From: Desulfurobacterium sp. | Lineage (GTDB): Bacteria; Aquificota; Aquificia; Desulfurobacteriales; Desulfurobacteriaceae | DNA length: 14,218 bases | Assembly: GCA_026988135.1 (NCBI GenBank) | Contig: JALSLT010000057.1 | Coordinates: 1-14,218 of the forward strand | Direction of reading: 5' to 3' | Part shown: positions 1-6,749 of the stretch, one piece after another | Numbering within the stretch: the stretch's first letter is position 1 | Layout of the letters: the number at the start of each line of letters is the position of its first letter | The notes under the pieces: generated by a model | Database searches by the model: none | What the model was told of the DNA's origin: nothing | What the model saw: the letters and a program-made list of their open reading frames with translations, nothing else | Made by a program: the position numbers and the translations under genes

Positions 1-291
1 ACATTCAGAGGAAGAGCATATCTTAACCGCAAACCTCTTGCAAATGCAAAAGTTGAGATTGAATACCTAAATACTAAAGGTGTTAAAGCACCTGCTGATC
101 CGTTTGTAACACAGGTTGTAAAAACAGACAAAAACGGATATTTTGAGTACACAATTCCCTGGGCAGGATGGTGGGGATTCTCTGTTCTTGGCGACGGTGG
201 AAAACTCAAAAAGGATGGAAAATATTACCCTGTTGAGCTTGACTCAATAGTATGGGTAAAAGCGTATCCAAAACCAAAAGAGGTAAAGTAA
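1..291 (+). CDS. nikK: NikK-like DUF4198 nickel-uptake accessory protein, C-terminal part (5' truncated)
   Basis: Frame 1 is open from the window edge to a TAA at 289-291, giving the last 96 residues of a protein whose start lies outside. The visible part looks like a beta-sandwich domain. It begins RGRAYLNRKPLANAKVEIEY, continues with a TDKNGYFEYT turn, and has the aromatic motif PWAGWWGFSVL at about residues 57-67. That motif is typical of the DUF4198 family, periplasmic proteins encoded beside CbiM-type permeases and called NikK in NikKMLQO nickel systems. The stop is 1 nt before the nikM ATG, and the GAGGT at 280-284, inside this gene, serves as the ribosome site of nikM, so the two are translationally linked. 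The role (extracytoplasmic handling of Ni2+ for the ECF importer) is inferred from family and context. The signal peptide cannot be checked because the N-terminus is missing. Confidence 0.8.
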   Translation, partial: TFRGRAYLNRKPLANAKVEIEYLNTKGVKAPADPFVTQVVKTDKNGYFEYTIPWAGWWGFSVLGDGGKLKKDGKYYPVELDSIVWVKAYPKPKEVK

Positions 292-292
292 G

Positions 293-907
293 ATGCACAT
301 ATCTGAAGGTGTTCTTCCAGGATGGATGCTTATAACAGGATGGGGATTAACAGCTGCAGGAACAGCAATAGGACTTAAAAAGCTTGATAACAGTAAAATC
401 CCGGCAGCGGCACTCCTTGCCGCTGCCTTTTTTGTTGCTTCTCTAATACATGTTCCGCTTGGCCCAACAAGTGTTCATCTTGTAATGAACGGACTGGTAG
501 GACTATTAACAGGCTGGGTGGCTTTCCCCATCTTACTGGTAGGATTGTTTTTACAAGCAGTTTTATTTCAATTTGGAGGAATTACAGTCCTTGGAGTAAA
601 CACATTTAACATGGCTTTTCCTGCTGTAGTTGCTTACTATATATGCAGAAAGCTTTTAAAAAGCAGTTCAACTGCATCAATTGTCCTATCAGGAATAGTT
701 GCAGCTTTTATCGCCATCGTTGGTTCAGGATTGTTCGTTGCAGCTGAACTTTATCTTACAGGAGAGCAATTCACAAAAGTTGCAGAACTTGTAATAATCG
801 CCCATCTTCCTGTAGCAGTTGTTGAATCTGTAATAAACGTCTTTGTTTTACTGTTTATCAAAAAAGTATTTCCCGAACTTCTGGAGGTAAACTATGCAGC
901 ATCTTAA
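293..907 (+). CDS. nikM: Nickel/cobalt ECF transporter substrate-binding membrane subunit (CbiM/NikM)
   Basis: 204-residue, strongly hydrophobic inner-membrane protein of the CbiM/NikM family, the S-component that binds the metal ion and passes it through the ECF importer. It begins MHISEGVLPGWM. In solved NikM structures the metal is held by the N-terminal Met amine, His2 and a later His. Here Met1, His2 and His62, in a TSVHLVMNGL motif, occupy those places, and His53 is nearby. Several transmembrane helices follow, with a typical short C-terminus. The ATG at 293 leaves His2 in place and is preceded by GAGGT at 280-284, which supports this start. It lies 1 nt after nikK, and its 3' end overlaps nikL by 14 nt. 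Nickel rather than cobalt is inferred from the NikK/NikL neighbours; the sequence alone does not settle metal specificity. Confidence 0.93.
   Translation: MHISEGVLPGWMLITGWGLTAAGTAIGLKKLDNSKIPAAALLAAAFFVASLIHVPLGPTSVHLVMNGLVGLLTGWVAFPILLVGLFLQAVLFQFGGITVLGVNTFNMAFPAVVAYYICRKLLKSSSTASIVLSGIVAAFIAIVGSGLFVAAELYLTGEQFTKVAELVIIAHLPVAVVESVINVFVLLFIKKVFPELLEVNYAAS
883..888 (+). promoter_or_regulatory. Strong Shine-Dalgarno for nikL inside nikM
   Basis: GGAGGT lies 5 nt before the nikL ATG at 894 and within the last codons of nikM. It fixes the nikL start and explains how nikL is translated despite the 14-nt overlap. Confidence 0.8.
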
Positions 908-1529
908 AAAACTGCTTTTAGCTTTACTGATAGCACTAACTTCATTTTCAATATCTTTTGCCCATAAAATCTCTGTTTTCACAGATGTAGAAGATGGGAA
1001 AGTCAATCTGATGAGTTACTTTAATGATGGAACTCCGTGTAAAAACTCAAAAGTTGAAGTGATAGATGCAAAAACCGGTAAAATCCTTTTAACAGGCAAA
1101 ACAAACGCAGACGGAGAATTTTCTTTCACTCCTCCCAAAGTAACTGACCTTAAAGTGGTGGTGGAAGCTGAACTTGGCCACAAAGTTGAAAATGAAATTC
1201 CAGCTTCAGAGCTGTCAGGTGTTGAAGAAACAGCAGACCAGCAGGCAGATGCTAATACCACAACGGTAGAGACAGATAAATCTAATACAGAAAGTAGTGC
1301 GCAGTTAAAAGAAACAGTTTCCAGTCAGGAGCTTGAAAAGATTGTAAATAAAGCAGTTAAAGAAGCAGTAAAAAAGGAGCTTAAACCTATAAGGGATGAA
1401 TTACTACAGATAAAAATGGCTCTTACAAAGCCAACCTTTAATGAAATTTTTGGTGGAATAGGATGGATTATAGGTATTTTCGGTGTGGGAGCATACTTTA
1501 GTAGTAGGAACAGAAAAGGTGGAAACTAA
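894..1529 (+). CDS. nikL: NikL-like periplasmic/membrane-anchored nickel transport accessory protein
   Basis: 211 residues. The N-terminus is a Sec-type signal (KK, then a hydrophobic stretch to about residue 20) with a plausible signal-peptidase site after SFA (21-23). The mature protein would then start at His24 with HKISVFTDVEDGKVNLMSYF. This HK.xVF..VEdgkV..xxYF pattern, the GKTNADGEFSF turn (residues 68-78) and a later LGHK (His96) are hallmarks of the NikL family in NikKMLQO importers. After the beta-sandwich domain come an acidic, Thr/Gln-rich linker (about 105-140), a charged helical or coiled-coil segment (about 142-178) and one C-terminal transmembrane helix (about 185-203) ending in a basic SRNRKGGN tail. 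It would sit on the outer face of the cytoplasmic membrane beside NikM. The start is fixed by GGAGGT 5 nt upstream; the 3' end overlaps nikQ. Metal handling is inferred from the family. Confidence 0.82.
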   Translation: MQHLKKLLLALLIALTSFSISFAHKISVFTDVEDGKVNLMSYFNDGTPCKNSKVEVIDAKTGKILLTGKTNADGEFSFTPPKVTDLKVVVEAELGHKVENEIPASELSGVEETADQQADANTTTVETDKSNTESSAQLKETVSSQELEKIVNKAVKEAVKKELKPIRDELLQIKMALTKPTFNEIFGGIGWIIGIFGVGAYFSSRNRKGGN

Positions 1530-2277
1530 GCTTTCTGATGGCAACTCTCTTCTGCACACACTTGATGCACGGGTGAAAGTGGCAGTTTGCACACTTTTTG
1601 CCTTCACCTGTGCACTTTCCTCTTCACTTTCCTTTTTAACTTTAACAGGTGTTTTTCTTCTATTTTTTACAATAGTGTATCTAAAGAACAAATTGAAAGA
1701 TATCGCTTACTCCCTACTTTTTGCCGATTCCTTTCTTTTTTTTATAGTTTTAACAACAGCAATCACCTACAATAAAGGAGAAATCATAAAGCTTGGATTT
1801 ATCCCGATATATATAGAAGGAGTAAAGTACGGAGCGTTTCTATTTTTCAAATCAAACATTATTCTACTTACAGTTATAGTATTTATGTCAACATCTACAA
1901 TCTTTGAGATAGCCCATGCTCTACATCATCTTAAAGTACCATCAAAACTTGTTCAGATGCTGTTTTTCACATTCAGATATCTGGAAGTTATAAAAGGAGA
2001 ATATAACAGACTATTGAAGGCAGCAACAGCAAGAGGATTTAAGCCAAAAACAGATCTTCGCACCTACAAAACTTATGCTTACATTGTTGCAAATCTTCTA
2101 ATAAGAAGCTACATAAGAGCAGACAGAATATATAAAGCGATGCTGTGTAGAGGCTTTAAAGGAGAATTTCCTGTTTATAAACACTTTAAATTAAAGAAAG
2201 AAGATATAAGATTTGCTACAATCTCCTTTACTTTTTTAGTTGCGGCTTTTCTGTGGAGTTTAGTTTGGAAATTCTAA
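1519..2277 (+). CDS. nikQ: ECF transporter transmembrane coupling subunit (CbiQ/NikQ, EcfT type)
   Basis: About 252 residues. The N-terminus carries the family motif HTLDARVK, followed by several hydrophobic helices and then a cytoplasmic region with two ARG-type coupling motifs: ARG in ATARGF at about residues 171-173 and CRG in MLCRGF at about 210-212. In EcfT proteins these motifs contact the ATPase, so this subunit links NikM to NikO. The second motif has Cys where Ala is usual; the Arg-Gly pair is kept. The frame is open back to a GTG at 1483, but I prefer the GTG at 1519. It has AGGAA at 1506-1510, 8 nt upstream, and overlaps nikL by 11 nt instead of 47. Either way the start is not ATG. 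The end overlaps nikO. Confidence 0.9.
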   Translation: METKLSDGNSLLHTLDARVKVAVCTLFAFTCALSSSLSFLTLTGVFLLFFTIVYLKNKLKDIAYSLLFADSFLFFIVLTTAITYNKGEIIKLGFIPIYIEGVKYGAFLFFKSNIILLTVIVFMSTSTIFEIAHALHHLKVPSKLVQMLFFTFRYLEVIKGEYNRLLKAATARGFKPKTDLRTYKTYAYIVANLLIRSYIRADRIYKAMLCRGFKGEFPVYKHFKLKKEDIRFATISFTFLVAAFLWSLVWKF

Positions 2278-2918
2278 AAGTTGAAAACCTCTCTGTAAAA
2301 AGAGATGAGAATTTTATATTTAAAAACATTAACTTTTCTTTGCAATCAGATGAAAAATTATTTATCACAGGTCCAAACGGTGCGGGAAAGACAACCTTTA
2401 TAGAAACAATAATGGGATTTATCAAACCGGAAACAGGTAAACTGTTTTTTAAAGGAAAAGAAGTCAAAACGGAAGAAAATCTCTATAATTTAAGGATTTC
2501 TGCGGGATACATATTTCAAAATCCCGATGACCAGCTTTTCTCCCCTACAGTTGAGGAAGATATAGCTTTCGGGCTTTTAAACATAGGAAAGAAACGGAGC
2601 GAAATACCGGAAATAATAGAACAAACTCTCGATATTCTCGGAATAAATTATTTGAAAAACAGATTAACTTACAAACTCTCGGGAGGAGAAAAGAGACTTG
2701 TATCAATTGCCTCTGTTCTTTCTATGAATCCCGACTGTCTTATCATGGATGAACCAACCATCGGTGTTGACGAGAAAAAGCTTAAACTTCTTTTAAGGTT
2801 TCTAAAAGAAACAAACAAAGCTATCCTTATGATAACTCATGATAAAGACGTTATTGAGGAATTAAAATGGCCTGTTTTACGGCTTGAAAACGGAAAGCTT
2901 TTCAATGTATATCCTTAA
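2265..2918 (+). CDS. nikO: Nickel/cobalt ECF transporter ATPase (CbiO/NikO)
   Basis: ABC ATPase of about 217 residues that drives Ni/Co import with NikM and NikQ. All nucleotide-binding elements are visible in order: Walker A GPNGAGKTT (about 36-44), Q-loop QNPDDQLFSPTVEEDIAFG (the DDQLF form is characteristic of CbiO/EcfA ATPases), signature LSGGEKR, Walker B CLIMDEPTIGVD and the switch His in MITHD. It is shorter than many CbiO proteins (often 240-280 residues) and ends soon after the H-loop. The frame also has a GTG at 2253, but the TTG at 2265 has GGAG at 2255-2258, 6 nt upstream, and gives the usual MEILKVENLSV beginning. Thus nikQ and nikO overlap by about 13 nt. The last 17 nt overlap the opposing mnmH gene, and I see no terminator hairpin there. 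Confidence 0.93.
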   Translation: MEILKVENLSVKRDENFIFKNINFSLQSDEKLFITGPNGAGKTTFIETIMGFIKPETGKLFFKGKEVKTEENLYNLRISAGYIFQNPDDQLFSPTVEEDIAFGLLNIGKKRSEIPEIIEQTLDILGINYLKNRLTYKLSGGEKRLVSIASVLSMNPDCLIMDEPTIGVDEKKLKLLLRFLKETNKAILMITHDKDVIEELKWPVLRLENGKLFNVYP

Positions 2919-3933
2919 AATAATCCAAAAGTTTCTCTTTCAGTTGAATCAAATTTTCAGCATTTATCTCTGTACTGACATCAGTATTAGGCATAGACCG
3001 ACCGTAAAGTTTGTCATAATAGGTTAACATCAATATTTCAATAGCTTTTTCATAATCCTTCTTACAGATAGACTCTTTTATTTGTAAGTAAATTTTCGGC
3101 GGCAAATACCTTTCTATTCTTTTAATAGCAGAAAGAAATATTTTGGAAGGAAATCTATCCGGAGAATACTCTTTTAGAGAATGTTTTACTCTTTCTCTAA
3201 GAGGCATTGAAACAACTATTTTATTACCTCCTGCCATTTTACTCCATAAAGCATCAGGCAGATAAAGATTCCCTATTCTTTTACTTTCTCCTTCGACAAT
3301 TATAAAAGGACTGTTGTTACAATTTCTTAAAGCAGCCCAGACAAGAGTATCAAACATCTTCTGAGAGGGTTGTTTCAAACCGATACCTCCAAAAACAGAA
3401 CCTCTATGACCTGCCAAACCTTCAATATTTAATACAGGAAAACCTTCTGCCATTAAATCTTTTAAAATTTTTGTTTTCCCACATCCTGTAGGTCCATAAA
3501 CAACAAAAATCTTTTTATCAGATAAGATTTTGTCCATATCATCAAGAATAAACTGTCTAAAAGCCCTATACCCTCCTTTTAACCTGAAAACAAATATTCC
3601 CGCAAGCTGACAAAATGAAGCCACAGCAAGACTTCTCAATCCACCTCTCCAGCAGTAAACCACCACATTTTCATGCTTTTTCTTTATCTCATCTATTCTG
3701 CTAACAATTGAGTATATTTTAGGAGAAACCACTTTAACCGCTTCAAACCGCGCTTCTCTTTCCCCTTTCTCCCTGTAAATCTTTGAAATAAGCTCTTTCT
3801 CTTTCTTAGTAAAAAGGGGAACATTGTAAGCCTTTGGAATATGAAAATCCTTAAACTCCTCAACCGTTCTAACATCAATAAAAGCAAATTTCCCATTTAC
3901 AGCTTTCTCAACTTCTATCTCTTCAATCTCCAT
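2902..3933 (-). CDS. mnmH: tRNA 2-selenouridine/geranyl-2-thiouridine synthase (MnmH/SelU)
   Basis: 343 residues, close to the E. coli length of about 364. The N-terminal rhodanese domain (about 5-130) contains FAFIDVRTVEEF, FHIPKAYNVP and the active-site loop VVYCWRGGLRS with the catalytic Cys94. The C-terminal half has a P-loop, GPTGCGKT (147-154), then the family motif GLAGHRGSVFGG and a PSQKMFD segment. The enzyme replaces sulfur by selenium, via a geranylated intermediate, in 2-thiouridine at the wobble position of some tRNAs, using selenophosphate. Its presence implies that the organism makes selenophosphate (SelD), which is not in this window. The start ATG at 3933 has a purine-rich AGGAAAAGGG directly upstream. 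The gene is convergent with and overlaps nikO by 17 nt, and is divergent from the TPR-like gene. Confidence 0.93.
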   Translation of the reverse strand: MEIEEIEVEKAVNGKFAFIDVRTVEEFKDFHIPKAYNVPLFTKKEKELISKIYREKGEREARFEAVKVVSPKIYSIVSRIDEIKKKHENVVVYCWRGGLRSLAVASFCQLAGIFVFRLKGGYRAFRQFILDDMDKILSDKKIFVVYGPTGCGKTKILKDLMAEGFPVLNIEGLAGHRGSVFGGIGLKQPSQKMFDTLVWAALRNCNNSPFIIVEGESKRIGNLYLPDALWSKMAGGNKIVVSMPLRERVKHSLKEYSPDRFPSKIFLSAIKRIERYLPPKIYLQIKESICKKDYEKAIEILMLTYYDKLYGRSMPNTDVSTEINAENLIQLKEKLLDYFKDIH

Positions 3934-3941
3934 CCCTTTTC

Positions 3942-3995
3942 CTTTGCAAAGTTTTGCTGTACAATTCTCTAATCATTAAAATATGTGGAAAAGAG
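3942..3995. promoter_or_regulatory. Divergent promoter region between mnmH and the TPR-like gene
   Basis: The 62-nt gap between the two starts must hold both promoters. On the plus strand two overlapping candidates are visible: TTGCTG (3954-3959), 17 nt, TAAAAT (3977-3982), or a TACAAT -10 at 3960-3965 without a good -35. A perfect 10-nt palindrome, CTTTGCAAAG, lies at 3942-3951, just upstream of the mnmH ribosome site, and TGTACA occurs at 3958-3963. No convincing minus-strand promoter stands out. All of this is pattern reading of short motifs in AT-rich DNA, so confidence is low. Confidence 0.3.
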
Positions 3996-4475
3996 ATGGT
4001 TTCAAGAAAAGATCCTAAATTAGAGATAGTTCAACTGATACTTGAAGAAAAATACGCAGAAGCCCTGAAAAAACTTATGGACGTACTTAGGAAAGAACCT
4101 GATAACCACCAAATTAAAATGCTTCTATTTGATATATATTACAATATGGGTAATAAAGACAAGGCGATAGATATTGCAATAGAAGTTTCGGAAGAGCTAT
4201 TAGAAGATGGCTTCTTTGATACTGCAATAGGCTATTTAAAAAAAGTGATATTCTATGTTAAGCACCCCCAACTTTATAAAATCTTATTTCGGCTTTTAAC
4301 AAAAAGGGGATTGGATTACGAAGCTTTTCAATCACTTGCTGACTTTATCAAATATGCAATAGAAAACAAAATCTATATGGAAGAAGCCCATCAGTTCATA
4401 GAAATCATTGAAGATTTATGCCCTATTCCGGCAATAGTTGAAAAAGCTGAGAATCTAAAAAAAAGCCTCCCGTAA
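3996..4475 (+). CDS. Small TPR-like helical-repeat protein, unknown function
   Basis: About 159 residues, rich in Lys, Glu, Leu and Ile, with no signal peptide, membrane helix or catalytic motif that I can see. The first half fits tetratricopeptide repeats: EEKYAEALKKLMDVLRKEPDN, then MLLFDIYYNMGNKDKAIDIAIEV, then DGFFDTAIGYLKKVIFYVKH are helix pairs with the small/large residue spacing of TPR motifs. The remainder is also helical. Such proteins usually act as cytoplasmic scaffolds; no specific partner can be named. The frame is open back to an ATG at 3954, but the ATG at 3996 follows the purine-rich GGAAAAGAG immediately upstream and a candidate promoter at 3954-3982, so I prefer it. The gene stands alone between two minus-strand genes. 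Its stop codon lies in the loop of the gatB terminator hairpin. Confidence 0.7.
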   Translation: MVSRKDPKLEIVQLILEEKYAEALKKLMDVLRKEPDNHQIKMLLFDIYYNMGNKDKAIDIAIEVSEELLEDGFFDTAIGYLKKVIFYVKHPQLYKILFRLLTKRGLDYEAFQSLADFIKYAIENKIYMEEAHQFIEIIEDLCPIPAIVEKAENLKKSLP

Positions 4476-4484
4476 AAGGAGGCT
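4457..4484 (-). terminator. Intrinsic terminator of the fabF-gatB operon
   Basis: A perfect 7-bp stem (AGCCTCC at 4464-4470, GGAGGCT at 4478-4484) encloses a 7-nt loop and is followed on the minus strand by eight T's (complement of A's 4457-4464). This is a textbook rho-independent terminator 3 nt beyond the gatB stop. On the plus strand the hairpin is followed by GAATTATTCC, a poor U-tract, so it is mainly a minus-strand terminator. It overlaps the end of the convergent TPR-like gene. Confidence 0.88.
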
Positions 4485-4487
4485 GAA

Positions 4488-5948
4488 TTATTCCGTTTCA
4501 TCAAGCACTTTTGGTATAAGGTCATTTAAAATCTTCGGGTTTGCCTTTCCTCTGGTTTCTTTCATAACTTGCCCTATAAGGAATTTAACAGCTTTTGTTT
4601 TTTTCTTTTCATCTCCAGACCTATACTGCTCAACAGCTTTTTCATTCTTTACAAGAGCCTTCTTAACAATATTTATCAACTCACTTTCATCAGATATCTG
4701 AATAAGACCTTTCTTCTTGACTATCTCTTCCGGCTTTCCTCCGAATTTTACCATCTCAGGTAAAATATCTTCTTTGGCAACTCTAAGAGAGACAACTCCT
4801 TTATCCACTAATAATAGAAGTTCCGCAATGTCTTCAGCTTTTACAGAAGCATCCGAAAGCTCTTTTTTCTCTTCATTTAAAATGCCTAAAAAGTCGGAAA
4901 TTATAAAATTTGCAGCCTTTTTAGGCTCTCCAGAATAGGATGAGACCGTTTCTTCAAAAAATTCGGCGAGTTTTCTGTCCCTTACCAGAACAGAAGCATC
5001 ATAAGAAGTCAAAGAATAATCTTTTACAAATCTTCCTCTTACTTCATCAGGAAGTGTAGGAAGAGATTCCTTTATAGAATCAAGCCACTGAGAATCAATA
5101 ATTAACGGAGGAAGGTCTGGTTCGGGAAAATACCTGTAATCCTCTGCCTCTTCTTTTGTTCTCATCGTCTTCGTTATATTTTTCTGAGAATCATAAAGCC
5201 TCGTCTCCTGAACAACCTCACCGCCGCCTTTTACAAGCTTAATTTGCCTACCTATCTCATATTCAATAGCTTTTTGAATAAACCTAAAAGAGTTTACATT
5301 CTTTATTTCTGCCCTTGTTCCAAGTTTATCAGACCCTTCTGGCCTTATAGAGATATTCGCATCACATCTTAAAGAACCTTCCTCAAGGTTCCCGTCATTA
5401 ACTCCTATCCATACGAGAATATCCCTTAGTTTTTGCATATAAAGTCTCGCTTCCTCAGGTGACGATATGTCAGGCTCACTAACAATCTCTACAAGGGGAG
5501 TTCCCGCTCTGTTAAGATCAACATAAGAATTTTGATCAAAACTATCACCATGAAGAGTTTTTCCTGCGTCTTCTTCCATGTGAATTCTTCTAATTCTTAT
5601 CCTCTTTTTAGTACCATCTCCATTTTCTATCTCTATCCAACCATGTTCCGCAAAAGGAAGTTCATACTGAGTTATTTGATAAGCCTTTGGAAGGTCAGGA
5701 TAAAAGTAATGCTTCCTCGCAAATATCGAAGAACTATTTATCTTACAGTTTAAAGCTATAGCCGCTTTAACGGCATACTCTACCGCTTTTCTATTTAAAA
5801 CAGGCAAAGAACCAGGCATTCCGAGACAAACCGGACAAACATTCGTATTGGGAGAATCTCCGAACCTATTTTTACACGAACAAAATATCTTTGTATCTGT
5901 AAGCAGTTGAGCGTGAACTTCAAGACCTATTACCGCTTCAAACTCCAT
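4488..5948 (-). CDS. gatB: Aspartyl/glutamyl-tRNA(Asn/Gln) amidotransferase subunit B
   Basis: 486 residues, normal for the family. GatB is the tRNA-binding and kinase subunit of GatCAB, which turns Glu-tRNA(Gln) and/or Asp-tRNA(Asn) into Gln-tRNA(Gln) and Asn-tRNA(Asn). Visible hallmarks are the start MEFEAVIGLEVHAQL, a Cys cluster (C23, C25, then CPVC at 38-41) matching the zinc site, GMPGSLPVLN, HMEEDAGKTLH, YVDLNRAGTPLVEIVSEPD, EIKNVNSF and DYRYFPEPDLPP. The C-terminal helical tail domain (GatB/YqeY type) ends in GKANPKILNDLI. The ATG has AGGGG about 7 nt upstream. It follows lpxA by 21 nt on the same strand and precedes the terminator, so it is probably the last gene of the operon. GatA and GatC are not in the window. 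Confidence 0.97.
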   Translation of the reverse strand: MEFEAVIGLEVHAQLLTDTKIFCSCKNRFGDSPNTNVCPVCLGMPGSLPVLNRKAVEYAVKAAIALNCKINSSSIFARKHYFYPDLPKAYQITQYELPFAEHGWIEIENGDGTKKRIRIRRIHMEEDAGKTLHGDSFDQNSYVDLNRAGTPLVEIVSEPDISSPEEARLYMQKLRDILVWIGVNDGNLEEGSLRCDANISIRPEGSDKLGTRAEIKNVNSFRFIQKAIEYEIGRQIKLVKGGGEVVQETRLYDSQKNITKTMRTKEEAEDYRYFPEPDLPPLIIDSQWLDSIKESLPTLPDEVRGRFVKDYSLTSYDASVLVRDRKLAEFFEETVSSYSGEPKKAANFIISDFLGILNEEKKELSDASVKAEDIAELLLLVDKGVVSLRVAKEDILPEMVKFGGKPEEIVKKKGLIQISDESELINIVKKALVKNEKAVEQYRSGDEKKKTKAVKFLIGQVMKETRGKANPKILNDLIPKVLDETE

Positions 5949-5969
5949 AATTACACCCCTTCAAAATTT

Positions 5970-6749
5970 TTAAGCTGTACAAACTCCCCTTTTACTGTTT
6001 TCTATAAATTCAATAAAATTCACAACTTCAGGAATATCAGCAAATTCCTCTTTGGCTTTCTCAAGAGAAACTTTAAGAGGTTCGTCAGTTTTAAACACCA
6101 TCTCAAAAGCGGTCGCCAAAGCCCTTATAGTATCTCTACCAAATCCTCTTCTCTTTAAACCTATAAGGTTTATACCTTCGAGCTTGGCTCTATTGCCTAT
6201 CGCAACTGTAAAAGGAGGCACATCCCTTGCTACTGCGGAAGCTCCACCTATCATTGCATGTTTTCCTATACGAGCAAACTGATGAACTCCACTCATCCCG
6301 CCTATAATAGCGTAATCATCAACCTCAACATGACCGGCAAGCGTAGTTACATTAGCAAGAATAACATGATTACCTAACTTACAATCATGAGCTACATGAG
6401 AATAAGCCATAAGCAAACAATCGCTTCCTATTTCAGTAATCATTCCACCACCTTCTGTTCCACGATGAACAGTTACATACTCCCTTATGACAGTTCCATT
6501 ACCTATTACAACCTCTGAATGTTCACCTTTATACTTTAAATCCTGCGGAGCAACTCCTATAGTTGCCGAATAGATAGTACAATCTTTACCTATGGTCGTA
6601 TCACCTTCTATAACGGCTCCAGATTTAATAACAGTTCCTTTCCCTATTCTTACTTCCTTACCTATATAAGAAAAAGGACCAACCTTAACACCGTCATCAA
6701 GCTCGGCTCCATTTTCCACAACTGCAAATTTATCGATTTCAACACTCAT
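5970..6749 (-). CDS. lpxA: UDP-N-acetylglucosamine acyltransferase (LpxA), first step of lipid A synthesis
   Basis: 259 residues (E. coli 262). The enzyme transfers a 3-hydroxyacyl chain from ACP to the 3-OH of UDP-GlcNAc in the cytoplasm. The first two thirds consist of imperfect hexapeptide repeats of a left-handed beta-helix (IGKGTVIKSGAVIEGDTTIG and similar). The catalytic region SHVAHDCKLG supplies His118 and His121, matching E. coli His122 and His125. The motifs ILANVTTLAGHVEVDD, GMSGVHQF and NLIGLKRRGF are conserved. At the acyl-chain ruler (E. coli Gly173) the aligned residue is Gly169, which in E. coli goes with a C14 chain; the chain length used here is my inference only. The start overlaps the fabZ stop as ATGA. 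Its presence argues for an LPS-bearing outer membrane. Confidence 0.96.
   Translation of the reverse strand: MSVEIDKFAVVENGAELDDGVKVGPFSYIGKEVRIGKGTVIKSGAVIEGDTTIGKDCTIYSATIGVAPQDLKYKGEHSEVVIGNGTVIREYVTVHRGTEGGGMITEIGSDCLLMAYSHVAHDCKLGNHVILANVTTLAGHVEVDDYAIIGGMSGVHQFARIGKHAMIGGASAVARDVPPFTVAIGNRAKLEGINLIGLKRRGFGRDTIRALATAFEMVFKTDEPLKVSLEKAKEEFADIPEVVNFIEFIENSKRGVCTA

Noticed and set aside
1016..1691. Minus-strand open frames opposite nikL and nikQ
   Set aside because: They lie fully antisense to genes with clear family motifs and signal features, and have no motif of their own.
2895..2902. AAAGCTTT palindrome as terminator of nikO
   Set aside because: It is short, AT-rich and lacks a following T-tract.
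2902..3933. Plain rhodanese sulfurtransferase
   Set aside because: The P-loop domain and the GLAGHRGS motif fused behind the rhodanese domain identify MnmH rather than a stand-alone rhodanese.
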